The notes below the pieces were generated by a model, which worked only from the letters and a program-made list of their open reading frames with translations, searched no databases and was not told where the DNA came from. A stretch of 64,000 bases of DNA from Ga0077527 sp945862135 (lineage in GTDB: Bacteria; Pseudomonadota; Gammaproteobacteria; Burkholderiales; SG8-41), in assembly GCA_964203275.1 (NCBI GenBank), contig CAXNMF010000006.1:124001-188000 (forward strand), read 5' to 3'. The position numbers and the translations under genes were made by a program. Below, piece after piece: positions 34,569 to 43,683 of this stretch. How positions within the stretch are numbered: the stretch's first letter is position 1; each line of letters starts with the position of its first letter.

Positions 34569-36383
34569 TCAATGCCCGGCGTACATGCCATCAATTTCGG
34601 CATTGAATTTCTCCATGACCTTAGCGCGGCGCAGTTTCATCGTCGGCGTCATCAACCCGTTTTCAACGGTCCACGGCTCCAGCGTCGCAGTGACGCGGCG
34701 CACCTGTGCATAGCCCGGAAACTCCGTGATCTGCGCTGCAACACGACGCAATACCAGTTGCTCTGCCTGCTCGGTTCGCAGCATCGCCTCATTACCAGCG
34801 TCGATGCCGGAATCGGCAGCCAGCTTGCGCCACTGATCGGCGTTCAACACCGTCATCACCGTCAGGTAAGGCTTGCCTTCACCAAGCAGGATGACCTGCT
34901 CAAAGAGGGGATCCCGGGCAATTGCGGCTTCCATGTCATTGGGCGGCACTTTCTCACCGTTCGACAACACGATGATTTCCTTCAGGCGACCGGTAATGAA
35001 GACATGTCCGAGTTCACCGATGCGGCCGGTATCTCCGGAATTGAGCCAGCCGTCATCCTGGATCATCGCGCGTGTGGCTTCCTCGTTGTTCCAGTAGCCC
35101 ATCATCACGTTGGGCCCCTTGATCATCACCGCATTCCTGTCACCGATTTTCACTTCGACACCCAGGAGCGGCAGGCCGACCGATGCCGGAATGTTGCTCC
35201 ACGGCGGATTGGCGCAGGCGACGGGGCTGGTCTCGGTCAGGCCATAACCCTGAAGAATAGGCAGGCCCAGGCCAATGAATATGCGCGAAATGTTAGGCGG
35301 CAATGCTGCACCGCCCGACAAGGCATAACGCAGTCGGCCGCCGAGCCGCGCCAGCACTTTTGCTGCGACCAGCTTGTGCAGCAAGGGCCAGAGCAGGAAT
35401 GACGGCTGCCACGGCCCGCGTCCCTGCGCATGCTCAAAACGCGCGTAACCTGTTTCGGCGGCAAACATAAACAGCTTCTTGCGCAACGGCGGACCTTCGT
35501 CGAGTTTGGCGCGGATCGCCCCCCAGATGCGTTCATAAATCCGCGGTACCGAAATGAGCATCGTCGGCTTGATCGCCTGTAGGTCTTCGGCCAGTTGCGG
35601 TATCGACCGCGCATAGGCGGTGGTCGAACCCGACATCATCGTCAGGTAATAACCGCAGGTGCGTTCGAAGGTATGCGACAGCGGCAGAAAAGACATGAAG
35701 ATGTCGTCGTGCCCGGTCACCAGCACCTTCAGGCAGGCTGCGGTGTTGGACAGGATGTTGTCATGCGACAGCATCACGCCCTTGGGACGCCCTGTTGTTC
35801 CCGAAGTGTAGACCACGGTTGCAAGCGTGTTGCCGGCGCGGGCCACATGCCGCGTCGCACCACCGTCTGCCGGCAACCAGTCGCCGATCCATTGCAGACG
35901 TTTGTCCTCCGCCGCATATTGCAGCGGATTGACCGTCAGAAAACGGGTGACGCCTCTCAAAGTGCCCGCCACATCACGCAGCAATTGCCAATGTTCATCC
36001 CCCTCAATCAGCAACACCTTGCAGCCGGAATTGTCGAGAATGTAGGCCACGTTGTCGGCGCGGTCCTGGGTATACAGCGGAACGACCACCAGTCCGAGAC
36101 CCAGCGCCGCCTGGTCAAACATCACCCATTCGGGTGAGTTGCGCAGCATCACGGCAACACGGTCGCCAGGCTGCAGTCCGTCTTTTTCCATTGCCGCCTG
36201 CCAGCGCGCGACCTGGCGATTCATTTCGCTCCAGGTGTAATCGCGCCAGTTGCGGTGTTGGTCGCTGTAAGCCTTGTACGCGACGAGGTCGGGCGTACGT
36301 TGCACCCGCTCGCGGAACAGGCCATCCAGCGTAACCGCCTCCACCATGCTCACGACATGCGATACATCATTGTTATTATTCAT
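34569..36383 (-). CDS. Long-chain acyl-CoA synthetase (AMP-forming)
   Basis: Activates fatty acids to acyl-CoA with ATP via acyl-adenylate. From ATG 36383 (GGAGGA six bases upstream) it has 604 residues. The P-loop-like adenylation motif VVYTSGTTGRPKGVMLSHDN, the GYGLTETSP motif and the DGWLNSGDTGRIG motif with the following GRLKEIIVLSNGEKVPP hinge are present. It is closest to the FadD15/long-chain subgroup rather than E. coli FadD, by pattern. It lies 25 bases downstream of the HSDL2-like SDR, in one minus-strand transcription unit. Confidence 0.94.
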   Translation of the reverse strand: MNNNNDVSHVVSMVEAVTLDGLFRERVQRTPDLVAYKAYSDQHRNWRDYTWSEMNRQVARWQAAMEKDGLQPGDRVAVMLRNSPEWVMFDQAALGLGLVVVPLYTQDRADNVAYILDNSGCKVLLIEGDEHWQLLRDVAGTLRGVTRFLTVNPLQYAAEDKRLQWIGDWLPADGGATRHVARAGNTLATVVYTSGTTGRPKGVMLSHDNILSNTAACLKVLVTGHDDIFMSFLPLSHTFERTCGYYLTMMSGSTTAYARSIPQLAEDLQAIKPTMLISVPRIYERIWGAIRAKLDEGPPLRKKLFMFAAETGYARFEHAQGRGPWQPSFLLWPLLHKLVAAKVLARLGGRLRYALSGGAALPPNISRIFIGLGLPILQGYGLTETSPVACANPPWSNIPASVGLPLLGVEVKIGDRNAVMIKGPNVMMGYWNNEEATRAMIQDDGWLNSGDTGRIGELGHVFITGRLKEIIVLSNGEKVPPNDMEAAIARDPLFEQVILLGEGKPYLTVMTVLNADQWRKLAADSGIDAGNEAMLRTEQAEQLVLRRVAAQITEFPGYAQVRRVTATLEPWTVENGLMTPTMKLRRAKVMEKFNAEIDGMYAGH

Positions 36384-36408
36384 TTTTTGTCCTCCAGGCT
36401 GCAACCGG

Positions 36409-37230
36409 TCAGTCGAGGAACAGATCCCGCTGGAGCTTGCTCCCCGGGGTCACTGCGTAATGCCCGAAATCGGTGATGCCCTCCTCCCGCAGCACGGCTT
36501 CGTCGATATAGAAATGGCCGGTTGCGCTGCGGCTGTCGCGGCTGAAAATCGCATATGCCGCGTCGGCCATGATATCGGGTTTGCGGCTGGCCTTCAGTAT
36601 GGCGGCGGGAAAATTGACCTCGATAGCCGCTGTCGCAATGGTGGTGGCTGGCCATAATGAATTCACCGCAATGCCCTGCGCGCGGAATTCGCCGGACATG
36701 CCCAGCGTGCACATGCTCATGCCGTACTTGGCCATGGTGTAGGCGACGTGGCCCTGGAACCATTCCGCCTTCATGCCCAGCGGCGGCGCAAGATTGAGAA
36801 TGTGCGGATTGGCAGCCTTCGCCAGAAACGGCACACAGGCCTGCGAACACAGAAAAGTACCGCGCACATTGACGCCGAACATCAGGTCGAAACGTTTGGC
36901 CGGCGTTTCCAGCGTATTGCTGAGCTGGATGGCGCTTGCATTATTGACGAGGATGTCGATGCTGCCGAAGTGTGCCGCCGCCTGCTGCACGGCTGCTGTG
37001 ATGGCCGCGTCATCACGCACATCCAGCTGGATGGGCAAAGCCTGGCCACCTGCAGCCACAACCTCTTCCGCAACGCTATGTATCGTCCCCGGCAGCTTCG
37101 GATGCGGTGTTGCGGATTTTGCGGTGACCACGATATTGGCGCCGTCGCGCGCACAGCGCAGTGCGATCTCGCGGCCGATGCCGCGGCTGGCGCCGGTAAT
37201 GAACAGGGTTTTGCCGCGCAATGTGGTCAT
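36409..37230 (-). CDS. HSDL2-like short-chain dehydrogenase
   Basis: A 273-residue SDR with the cofactor motif TGASRGIG (12-19), NNASA (96-100) and the catalytic Tyr164/Lys168 pair in AYTMAKYGMS. The WFQGHVAYTMAKYGMSMCTLGM stretch is characteristic of the HSDL2 group, associated with fatty-acid metabolism. The usual catalytic Ser position is Ala148 (LNLAPPLG) here, a point worth noting. It sits three bases after the crotonase stop and upstream of the acyl-CoA synthetase, so it is part of the same unit. The substrate is likely a lipid-derived alcohol or ketone, by inference. Confidence 0.88.
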   Translation of the reverse strand: MTTLRGKTLFITGASRGIGREIALRCARDGANIVVTAKSATPHPKLPGTIHSVAEEVVAAGGQALPIQLDVRDDAAITAAVQQAAAHFGSIDILVNNASAIQLSNTLETPAKRFDLMFGVNVRGTFLCSQACVPFLAKAANPHILNLAPPLGMKAEWFQGHVAYTMAKYGMSMCTLGMSGEFRAQGIAVNSLWPATTIATAAIEVNFPAAILKASRKPDIMADAAYAIFSRDSRSATGHFYIDEAVLREEGITDFGHYAVTPGSKLQRDLFLD

Positions 37231-37233
37231 TAT

Positions 37234-38031
37234 TCAAACTCCTTTGAACAGCGGTTTGCGTTTCATCGTGAATGCCGTCACGCCCTCGGCAAAATCGGCG
37301 CTGCCGGCACAGCGCGCAAAAGCCTGCGCTTCAGCTTCGAGATGGGCTGGCAGTTGCTGCAACAGCGCGCGGTTGGCCAGCGCCTTGGTCTCGGCATAGG
37401 CTTTTACCGGCCCTGTTGCCAATCGCTGCGCGAGCTTTGTAGTTTCTGTCACAAGATCCGCGGGGGCGACGATGCGATTGATCACGCCGCAACGTTCGAG
37501 CGCCGCCGCATCAACCACGTCGGCGAGCAGCATCAATTCCATTGCCCGCTGATAACCGGCCAGCCGCGGCAGGAAGCAGGTCGCACCACCGTCGGGACTG
37601 GCACCGATGCGCGCATAGGCCAAGGAGAACCGGGTGTCCTCTGCGGCCAGCACCAGATCGCAGGCCAGCATGATGCTGAAACCGGCGCCGGCCACTGCGC
37701 CATGCACTGAAGCAATCACCGGTTTCGGTGCGCGGCGCAATGCGAGGATGCCGCGATTGAGTGCATCCGCGAGTTCCGGCACCAGTGTCGCCATCGCGGG
37801 AAGGTTACGCGCAAACATCGCGACATCACCCCCGGCAACAAATGCCGGACCTGCGCCGCAGAGCACGACCACACGCGCCGCCTCATCCGCTGCCGCACGT
37901 TCAGCTGCCGCACAAAAACCGTGGATGGTATCGGCATCCAGCGCATTCATTACCGCCGGACGGTTGAAGGTGATGGTGGCCACACCATCAACCACTGCAT
38001 GTTTCACGCTGTTGTCCATGGCATGGCTCAC
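37234..38031 (-). CDS. Enoyl-CoA hydratase/isomerase family protein
   Basis: A 265-residue crotonase-fold protein. The oxyanion-hole segments FVAGGDVAMF (64-73) and HGAVAGAGFSIMLACDLVLAAE (110-131) are present. The first hydratase Glu is replaced by Tyr139 and the second site has Asp147 (in GASPDGGAT), a pattern seen in PaaG-type isomerases rather than hydratases. A double-bond isomerase role in unsaturated acyl-CoA degradation is therefore likelier. Its ATG overlaps the fadE stop (ATGA). Confidence 0.88.
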   Translation of the reverse strand: MSHAMDNSVKHAVVDGVATITFNRPAVMNALDADTIHGFCAAAERAAADEAARVVVLCGAGPAFVAGGDVAMFARNLPAMATLVPELADALNRGILALRRAPKPVIASVHGAVAGAGFSIMLACDLVLAAEDTRFSLAYARIGASPDGGATCFLPRLAGYQRAMELMLLADVVDAAALERCGVINRIVAPADLVTETTKLAQRLATGPVKAYAETKALANRALLQQLPAHLEAEAQAFARCAGSADFAEGVTAFTMKRKPLFKGV

Positions 38032-40526
38032 GACCGGCGCGCCAGCGCCTCGAATGTGACTGGCTGCGTGGTCTGATAGAGCTCGGAGCGGCCGAAGTCC
38101 TTCGGAAAATCATCAACCATGATCGACTTCCTGCGTAATTCCGCGGCACGCTGCAGCAGGCCGAACTCCGCGTCGCTGATCACGCCGTGCTTCAGCCCCT
38201 CGGCCGCCATCTGCTCGGCATAACCGCGCGCAATGCGTCCGGACTGCTGCGCCTCGCGCAACTTGGCTTCCACCGGCTCGGCGGCAATCGCGGCTTCCAG
38301 CGCCAACTCCAAAGTGTGCACGGCATCGTTTTCCTCGCGAGACACGAATACGCCGTGGGTCAGCCGTTTGCGTGTGGCGCCCGGCGTCATCATCAAACGC
38401 ACCACGGCGTGGCCCAGCGGATCGCGCGGCGGCGCAAATTCGCGGCCGTACGGCATCACCATCGGAAAAATCAGGCCGCGCAGCAGCCATGCGGCGACCG
38501 GCCACGGTAGATTTTCGAAAATCGAATAAAACGATTCCTCAATGCGGTTGAGGCAATCGAGCAGGCCCCAGCGCACCAGAGGAAGATCGGCTTCAGGCCG
38601 GCCGTCATCTTCATAACGCTTGAGCACGGCCGACGCCAGGTACAACTGACTCAGCACATCACCAAGGCGCGCCGAAAGCCGCTCGCGCCGTTTGAGCGTG
38701 CCGCCACAGAGGAACATCGCCACATCGGCAGTCAGTGCAAAACCGCTGGAAAGCCGTGTGAGCTGCTGATAATAGTGACGCAGTTCGTGTGCGCCGGGCA
38801 CCGCTGTCAGCCGGCCGCCGGTGAGACCCATCCACAACACACGCGCGACGTTGGACATCGTGAATGCGATGTGACCGAAGAAGGCGCGATCCAGCGCATG
38901 CACAGCCTTGCCGTGATCCGTTTCACGTGTCGCCTCGATCTCCTTCAATACCCAGGGATGGCCACGAATCGCGCCTTGCCCAAAAATGATCATCGTCCGC
39001 GTCAGGATGTTGGCGCCTTCAACCGTGATCGCGATCGGCGTCTGCATGTAAGCACTGGCCAGGTAATTGCTCGGCCCCATGCAGATGCCCTTGCCGCCGT
39101 GCACATCCATCGCATCATTGATGACCTGACGGCCGCGTTCGGTCAGGTGATATTTGACAATGGCGGATATCACCGACGGTTTTTCACCGAGGTCAACAGC
39201 CCCTGCGGTCATCACCCGCGCCGCATCCATCACATAGAGATTGCCGGCGATACGCGCCATCGCTTCTTCAACGCCCTCAAAGCGGCCGATCGACAACTTG
39301 AACTGCTGACGCACGCGGCCATAGGCGCCGGTGGTCAGCGCCGCCAGCTTGGAAATGCCGACACCGTTCGCGGGCAATGAAATCGATCGCCCAGCCGCCA
39401 AGCAGTTCATCAGCATTTTCCAGCCCTGCCCGACCTGATCAACGCCACCGATGATGCAGTCCATCGGAACAAACACGTCCTTGCCCCAGTTCGGGCCGTT
39501 CATGAAGGTCGCGGTCATTGCGCGATGGCGGCGGCCAATGTGTACGCCGGGAGTATCGGTTGGCACCAGAGCCAGCGTGATGCCGACATCGTCTTCAGTG
39601 CCGAGCAGATGTTCCGGGTCATAAAGGCGGAAGGCCAGACCGAGCAAAGTCGCAATCGGTCCGAGCGTGATGTAACGCTTCTCCCAGGTCAGGCGGATGC
39701 CCAGCACATCGCTTCTGCCCTGCCACTCCCCTTTGCAGACAATGCCGAAATCCGGGATGCCACCCGCATCGGAACCGGCTTCGGGACTGGTCAAGGCGAA
39801 ACATGGCATGTCCAGCCCTTTGGCCAGCCGCGGCAGGTAATGATCCTTTTGTTCTTTCGTGCCGTAATGCAGCAGCAGTTCTGCCGGACCCAGTGAATTG
39901 GGCACCATTACCGACACCGCTGCCGTGCCGCTGCGTGTGGTGAGCTGCATCACCACTTCAGAATGCGCCAGCGCGGAGAAACCCTTGCCGCCGTATTCCT
40001 TCGGAATGATCATGCCGAGGAAACCCTGGTCCTTGATGAACTGCCAGACCTGCGGCGGCAGGTCGGTCATCTCGTAGGTGACCTGCCAGTCGCTGAGCAT
40101 TTCGCACAGTTCGCGCAACGGACCGTCAATGAATGCGCGCTCCTCTGCGGAGAGGCGCGGTTTGGGATAGGCCAGCAGTTTGCTCCAGTCGGGGCTGCCG
40201 CTGAACAGCTCGCCGTCCCACCACACGGTGCCTGCTTCCAGTGCTTCGCGTTCGGTTTGCGACACCTGCGGCAGAATGCGGCGGAACACCGACAGCATCG
40301 GCCTGCCGATCAGCAGCCGGCGCAGCGGTGACGGCACACAAATAATTGCAGCCACCGCCAGCGCAATGGCCGCCGCCTTGAACAATCCGGCAGGCCACCA
40401 GCCAAGATAGGCGCAAGCGGAGATAAATACCGCCAGCACTACAACCCAGACCAGCGCAGGCAGACGGTGATAGGCCAGAAACCAGCACACCGCGAGCGCG
40501 GCAAGCAGCGTAAACAGAACAACCAT
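38028..40526 (-). CDS. fadE: FadE-type acyl-CoA dehydrogenase
   Basis: Catalyses the first step of beta-oxidation, passing electrons to ETF. From ATG 40526 (GGAGGT seven bases upstream) it has 832 residues, the length of the large FadE class. Two or three N-terminal hydrophobic segments (about 1-60) anchor it to the membrane. The acyl-CoA dehydrogenase core follows (FALTSPEAGSDAGGIPDFG; DVHGGKGICMGPSNYLASAY), and then the C-terminal DUF1974-type domain with GGTLKRRERLSARLGDVLS. It is the first gene of the minus-strand fadE-crotonase-SDR-synthetase-thioesterase run. Electrons should flow to the ETF-QO at 25513; the ETF subunits are not in the window. Confidence 0.94.
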   Translation of the reverse strand: MVVLFTLLAALAVCWFLAYHRLPALVWVVVLAVFISACAYLGWWPAGLFKAAAIALAVAAIICVPSPLRRLLIGRPMLSVFRRILPQVSQTEREALEAGTVWWDGELFSGSPDWSKLLAYPKPRLSAEERAFIDGPLRELCEMLSDWQVTYEMTDLPPQVWQFIKDQGFLGMIIPKEYGGKGFSALAHSEVVMQLTTRSGTAAVSVMVPNSLGPAELLLHYGTKEQKDHYLPRLAKGLDMPCFALTSPEAGSDAGGIPDFGIVCKGEWQGRSDVLGIRLTWEKRYITLGPIATLLGLAFRLYDPEHLLGTEDDVGITLALVPTDTPGVHIGRRHRAMTATFMNGPNWGKDVFVPMDCIIGGVDQVGQGWKMLMNCLAAGRSISLPANGVGISKLAALTTGAYGRVRQQFKLSIGRFEGVEEAMARIAGNLYVMDAARVMTAGAVDLGEKPSVISAIVKYHLTERGRQVINDAMDVHGGKGICMGPSNYLASAYMQTPIAITVEGANILTRTMIIFGQGAIRGHPWVLKEIEATRETDHGKAVHALDRAFFGHIAFTMSNVARVLWMGLTGGRLTAVPGAHELRHYYQQLTRLSSGFALTADVAMFLCGGTLKRRERLSARLGDVLSQLYLASAVLKRYEDDGRPEADLPLVRWGLLDCLNRIEESFYSIFENLPWPVAAWLLRGLIFPMVMPYGREFAPPRDPLGHAVVRLMMTPGATRKRLTHGVFVSREENDAVHTLELALEAAIAAEPVEAKLREAQQSGRIARGYAEQMAAEGLKHGVISDAEFGLLQRAAELRRKSIMVDDFPKDFGRSELYQTTQPVTFEALARRS

Positions 40527-40672
40527 TGAAGACCTCCGTACGCCCGCGCGCAATTGCGCGGCGTGTTGCAAGCCGAGCGGCCAGCATACACAAGGGCTAA
40601 CAGGGCTACAACAGAGGTTTAGTTACAAGCAATTGTTTATATTTGCTTTTTTAGTGCGCTGCGGCAAAACAC

Positions 40673-40951
40673 TTATTCCGCAACCTTGCCCAGCAAGGTA
40701 ACGACCTCGGTCTTGTTGTGGATCATCTGCTCGGGAAACACCACGGTGATGGCATTGGTCGGACAGATCGACTGGCACAGGCCGCAATACCAGCATTCAT
40801 CCGGATACTTGATCACCGGCAGCGTTTCGCGGTTGTCTTCTTCCTTGTAGATCAGGTCGCCGGGACAGATCCAGTCGCAGAGATTGCATTTGACGCAAGT
40901 CTCGGGATTGATGCGGATCGGGTTGAACACTTCTTTTGTTGCAATAGTCAT
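40673..40951 (-). CDS. 2x[4Fe-4S] ferredoxin, AprB-like
   Basis: A 92-residue electron-transfer protein with two complete 4Fe-4S ligand sets: CVKCNLCDWICPGDL and CWYCGLCQSICPTNAI. It begins with a GAGGAAATCATC ribosome-binding region. It lies 10 bases after the stop of the flavoprotein gene. The pairing mirrors the APS reductase AprA/AprB arrangement, but AprB has a longer C-terminal tail that is absent here. It probably passes electrons from the flavoprotein to a further acceptor. Confidence 0.9.
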   Translation of the reverse strand: MTIATKEVFNPIRINPETCVKCNLCDWICPGDLIYKEEDNRETLPVIKYPDECWYCGLCQSICPTNAITVVFPEQMIHNKTEVVTLLGKVAE

Positions 40952-40961
40952 GATGATTTCC

Positions 40962-42689
40962 TCACGCAGCCACTGCGGTGTTGCCGCGGCTGAATGCCGC
41001 CGACAGCGGCTGATCCGTCGACAGCGTACGTGTTACCGGTCCGTTGGCGCCGCGCTCGACGATGACGAATTTGCGCCAGTTCACATCATCCGTTTTCGGG
41101 TAATCCATGCGGAAATGTGATGAACCGGTACGCGTCTCCTGCCGCGCCAGCGAAGCCGTCGCCATCATCTCGGCGTTCATACGGATGTTTTTGGCTTCGT
41201 GAACGCGCATCAGGCCGTGAAGATCGTCGGCCTTCATCGTCGGTTCGCGTTTGGCCAGCGCGATGAGCGTATCCAGCGCCAGCCTCAGCCCGCGATCATT
41301 GCGGCGCACGCCGACGTAGTCGCTGACCGTCTGGCGGGTGGTCTCTTCATGGTCTTTCCACGGCAAACCGTTGTCCTGCTGCAGATGGGATTCGGACTGC
41401 GCGCGGATCTGCGCCAGCGCCTTCAGGTCCAGCGCAGGCAGCGAACCACTGCTGGCGCGGATGCGCTGCACCACGCCTTCACCGGCGATATGACCGAGCA
41501 CGGCCGCGCCGGAAATACCGCCGCTGACCGTGGCGCAGTCGCCGGCGGCAAAGAGCGCTTCGACCGCGGTCTCTCCGTTGGTGTCAACCGCGAGACCGCT
41601 GCCGCGGAAATACACGCCGCTGCGGCGGATGCTCAGTTCGGACACTGACACTTCTACCAGCTCTTCGCGGAAATTGACGCCCTTCTGCTGGTAATAGGCC
41701 GGCAGCGTGTAACGGTCAACCTGCAGCGTGTGCTCCATGCGATCAAGCATGTCCTGCGGCAAATGGCGGCAGTCGAGATAGATCGGGCCGTTACCGAGCA
41801 GGTATTCATTGATGACGCCATCGGCAATCACCGCACGGCGGGCGTTTTCACCCTTCTTGTCATACTTGAACATGAAACGCTCGCCGGCCTTGTTGACGAA
41901 ATAAGCACCCAGGCTGACCAGTGCGTTGAGACCCTGACAGGAAAAACCCTTGGGCGTCAGCGTCGCTTCGACCGATTCCATATTCGCAAGCGCCGCGCCG
42001 GCGTGATAACCCATGGCCTGTGCATCGCCGGTGTTGTACGGGATATGCCAGGAGTCGAAGGCCAGCCCCGAGGCGTTCTGCGAAATACGGTTGACGTCCC
42101 CCGCCGCCAGCACCACCGCTTTGGCACGGATCACCGTCCATTCGCCGCTGCGGAAATTGAAGGCTACAGCCCCGTAGGCGCGGTTGTCTTTGACCAGCAG
42201 CTGCACCACCATCGTGCGCATCAGCACGGTGGCCTTGCCCTTGCGCACGCGTTCACCCAAATGCTTCTTGAAATCAGTGCCATCGAAGTTGATGTGATAG
42301 GTACCAGGAAGCCCGAAGGAACGCAGCCGGTAGTAATCACCGGTCTGGCGATCACGGAAATCCACACCCAGCGATTCGATCTTGCGGAATATGCGCGGCA
42401 TCTCCCGGATCACCCGCCCCGCCACTTCCATATCGACGATGCCGTCGGTCAGTTCCGGCACATGTTTGATCAGGAATTCCGGGGTATCCCATTCCGGGCC
42501 CGAATCCATGATGGTCAGATAGTGATCAACGCCGCAGCCGATGCTGCCGCAATGGTCGAGCACCTTGCCCTTTTCGCAGATCACCACTTTCAAACCGGCC
42601 TCCAGCGCCGGAATTGCCGCCATGTTGCCGGCGACGCCGCCGCCGACCACCAGCACATCGGTTTCGATCTGGATGAATTCCTTGCTCAT
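40962..42689 (-). CDS. AprA/fumarate-reductase-like FAD flavoprotein
   Basis: A 575-residue flavoprotein of the succinate dehydrogenase/fumarate reductase/APS reductase alpha family, from ATG 42689 (GAGGG about 10 bases upstream). The FAD motif VLVVGGGVAGNMAAIPALEAG is at the N-terminus, the GCGVDHYLTI segment follows, and GLAVDTNGETAVEALFAAGDCATVSGGISGAAVLG is the second FAD contact. With the adjacent ferredoxin it resembles the AprAB pair. No sulfate-activation or Dsr genes are present, and it lies in an operon with TctABC and an AraC regulator. A redox step in the catabolism of the imported acid is likelier than sulfur metabolism. The substrate is unknown. Confidence 0.86.
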   Translation of the reverse strand: MSKEFIQIETDVLVVGGGVAGNMAAIPALEAGLKVVICEKGKVLDHCGSIGCGVDHYLTIMDSGPEWDTPEFLIKHVPELTDGIVDMEVAGRVIREMPRIFRKIESLGVDFRDRQTGDYYRLRSFGLPGTYHINFDGTDFKKHLGERVRKGKATVLMRTMVVQLLVKDNRAYGAVAFNFRSGEWTVIRAKAVVLAAGDVNRISQNASGLAFDSWHIPYNTGDAQAMGYHAGAALANMESVEATLTPKGFSCQGLNALVSLGAYFVNKAGERFMFKYDKKGENARRAVIADGVINEYLLGNGPIYLDCRHLPQDMLDRMEHTLQVDRYTLPAYYQQKGVNFREELVEVSVSELSIRRSGVYFRGSGLAVDTNGETAVEALFAAGDCATVSGGISGAAVLGHIAGEGVVQRIRASSGSLPALDLKALAQIRAQSESHLQQDNGLPWKDHEETTRQTVSDYVGVRRNDRGLRLALDTLIALAKREPTMKADDLHGLMRVHEAKNIRMNAEMMATASLARQETRTGSSHFRMDYPKTDDVNWRKFVIVERGANGPVTRTLSTDQPLSAAFSRGNTAVAA

Positions 42690-42782
42690 TGCACAATGCC
42701 CTCGGGTTGTTGCTGCAGCGGCCATGCTAAGGGCAGCACCCCCGGGATACCAGTGACAGCTTGGTGTTTTTTCAGGACTTTT

Positions 42783-43679
42783 CTACTGTTTCGCAGTACG
42801 AAGCCGGAACTCCCGCGGCGCCGTCGCGTACCGCTGGCGGAAGCGGCGCGCGAAGTAGGCTTCATCCTCGAAACCCACGGCCTGCGCCACTTCGCCGATG
42901 CGCAGCGTGGTATGAGTCAGCAGTTCGCAGGCCTTTTCCATACGCCGCTCGGTGACCAGATCGACGAAGGTCTTGCCGGTTTCCTTTTTGATCAGGTGCG
43001 CGAGATAGTTCGGCGACAGATCGGCTGCTGCGGCCGCATCCGTCAACTGGATGCGCTGCGCCAGATGTTCACGCACATGACGCATCACCCGTGCCAGAGC
43101 GTCGCGCCGGCTGGTGCGTTGCGCCTGCTTGCCGGCCATGCCCAGCAGCGCGCGCTCATGGCGACGGCAGACCGTCCCCAGCAAAAGCAGCAGATGGCCG
43201 CGGATGAGTTCCAGTGATCCATAACGCCGACGCAAATTTTCCGCCTGCATGCTGCGGCAGGCCTCGGTCACCAACGCAAGGTCCTCCCCCCTCAGCGAAA
43301 AATCCAGAAACTCCTGAAACAGGAATGGCGCCAGTTCCGGCGCGCGGGCCAAAGGCACGTCCTCCAGGTCGAGTGGATCAACATTCAGCTCGGGGCGCAG
43401 AAAATGCAGATTGAAACTGAGGATGAAAAATCTTGAACGGGGCGGATGCGGAATGCGGTGCACCCGGTAAGGCAGTACAAAACTCAGGTCGCCGGGACCC
43501 AGTGGCCGCGCTGCTGCTGCAATGTGCTGTGTGGTACGTCCTGCAAGATTGAGCTGGATCTGGAAATATTCGTGACGGTGCGCCTCGGCAATCCGGGTAA
43601 CGCTTTTTTCATCACGGATCGCGAAGTCGGGGCTGACGGCGCGATCCGCCATCGAATAAGTGCGGATCGCGCGGGTCAT
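42783..43679 (-). CDS. AraC-family transcriptional regulator
   Basis: A 298-residue regulator. The N-terminal cupin-like sensing domain includes AEAHRHEYFQIQLNLAGRTTQHI and LGPGDLSFVLPYRVHRIPHP. The C-terminal double helix-turn-helix ends LRIGEVAQAVGFEDEAYFARRFRQRYATAPREFR, the AraC signature. It follows the tctC stop by four bases and lies just before the flavoprotein gene. It probably activates this operon when the transported acid is present. Confidence 0.93.
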   Translation of the reverse strand: MTRAIRTYSMADRAVSPDFAIRDEKSVTRIAEAHRHEYFQIQLNLAGRTTQHIAAAARPLGPGDLSFVLPYRVHRIPHPPRSRFFILSFNLHFLRPELNVDPLDLEDVPLARAPELAPFLFQEFLDFSLRGEDLALVTEACRSMQAENLRRRYGSLELIRGHLLLLLGTVCRRHERALLGMAGKQAQRTSRRDALARVMRHVREHLAQRIQLTDAAAAADLSPNYLAHLIKKETGKTFVDLVTERRMEKACELLTHTTLRIGEVAQAVGFEDEAYFARRFRQRYATAPREFRLRTAKQ

Positions 43680-43683
43680 GCGT

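Noticed and set aside
40962..42689. True APS reductase alpha subunit (sulfur oxidation)
   Set aside because: Fold and pairing fit, but neighbours are a carboxylate transporter and an AraC regulator, no sat, dsr or apr accessory genes are near, and the ferredoxin lacks the AprB tail.
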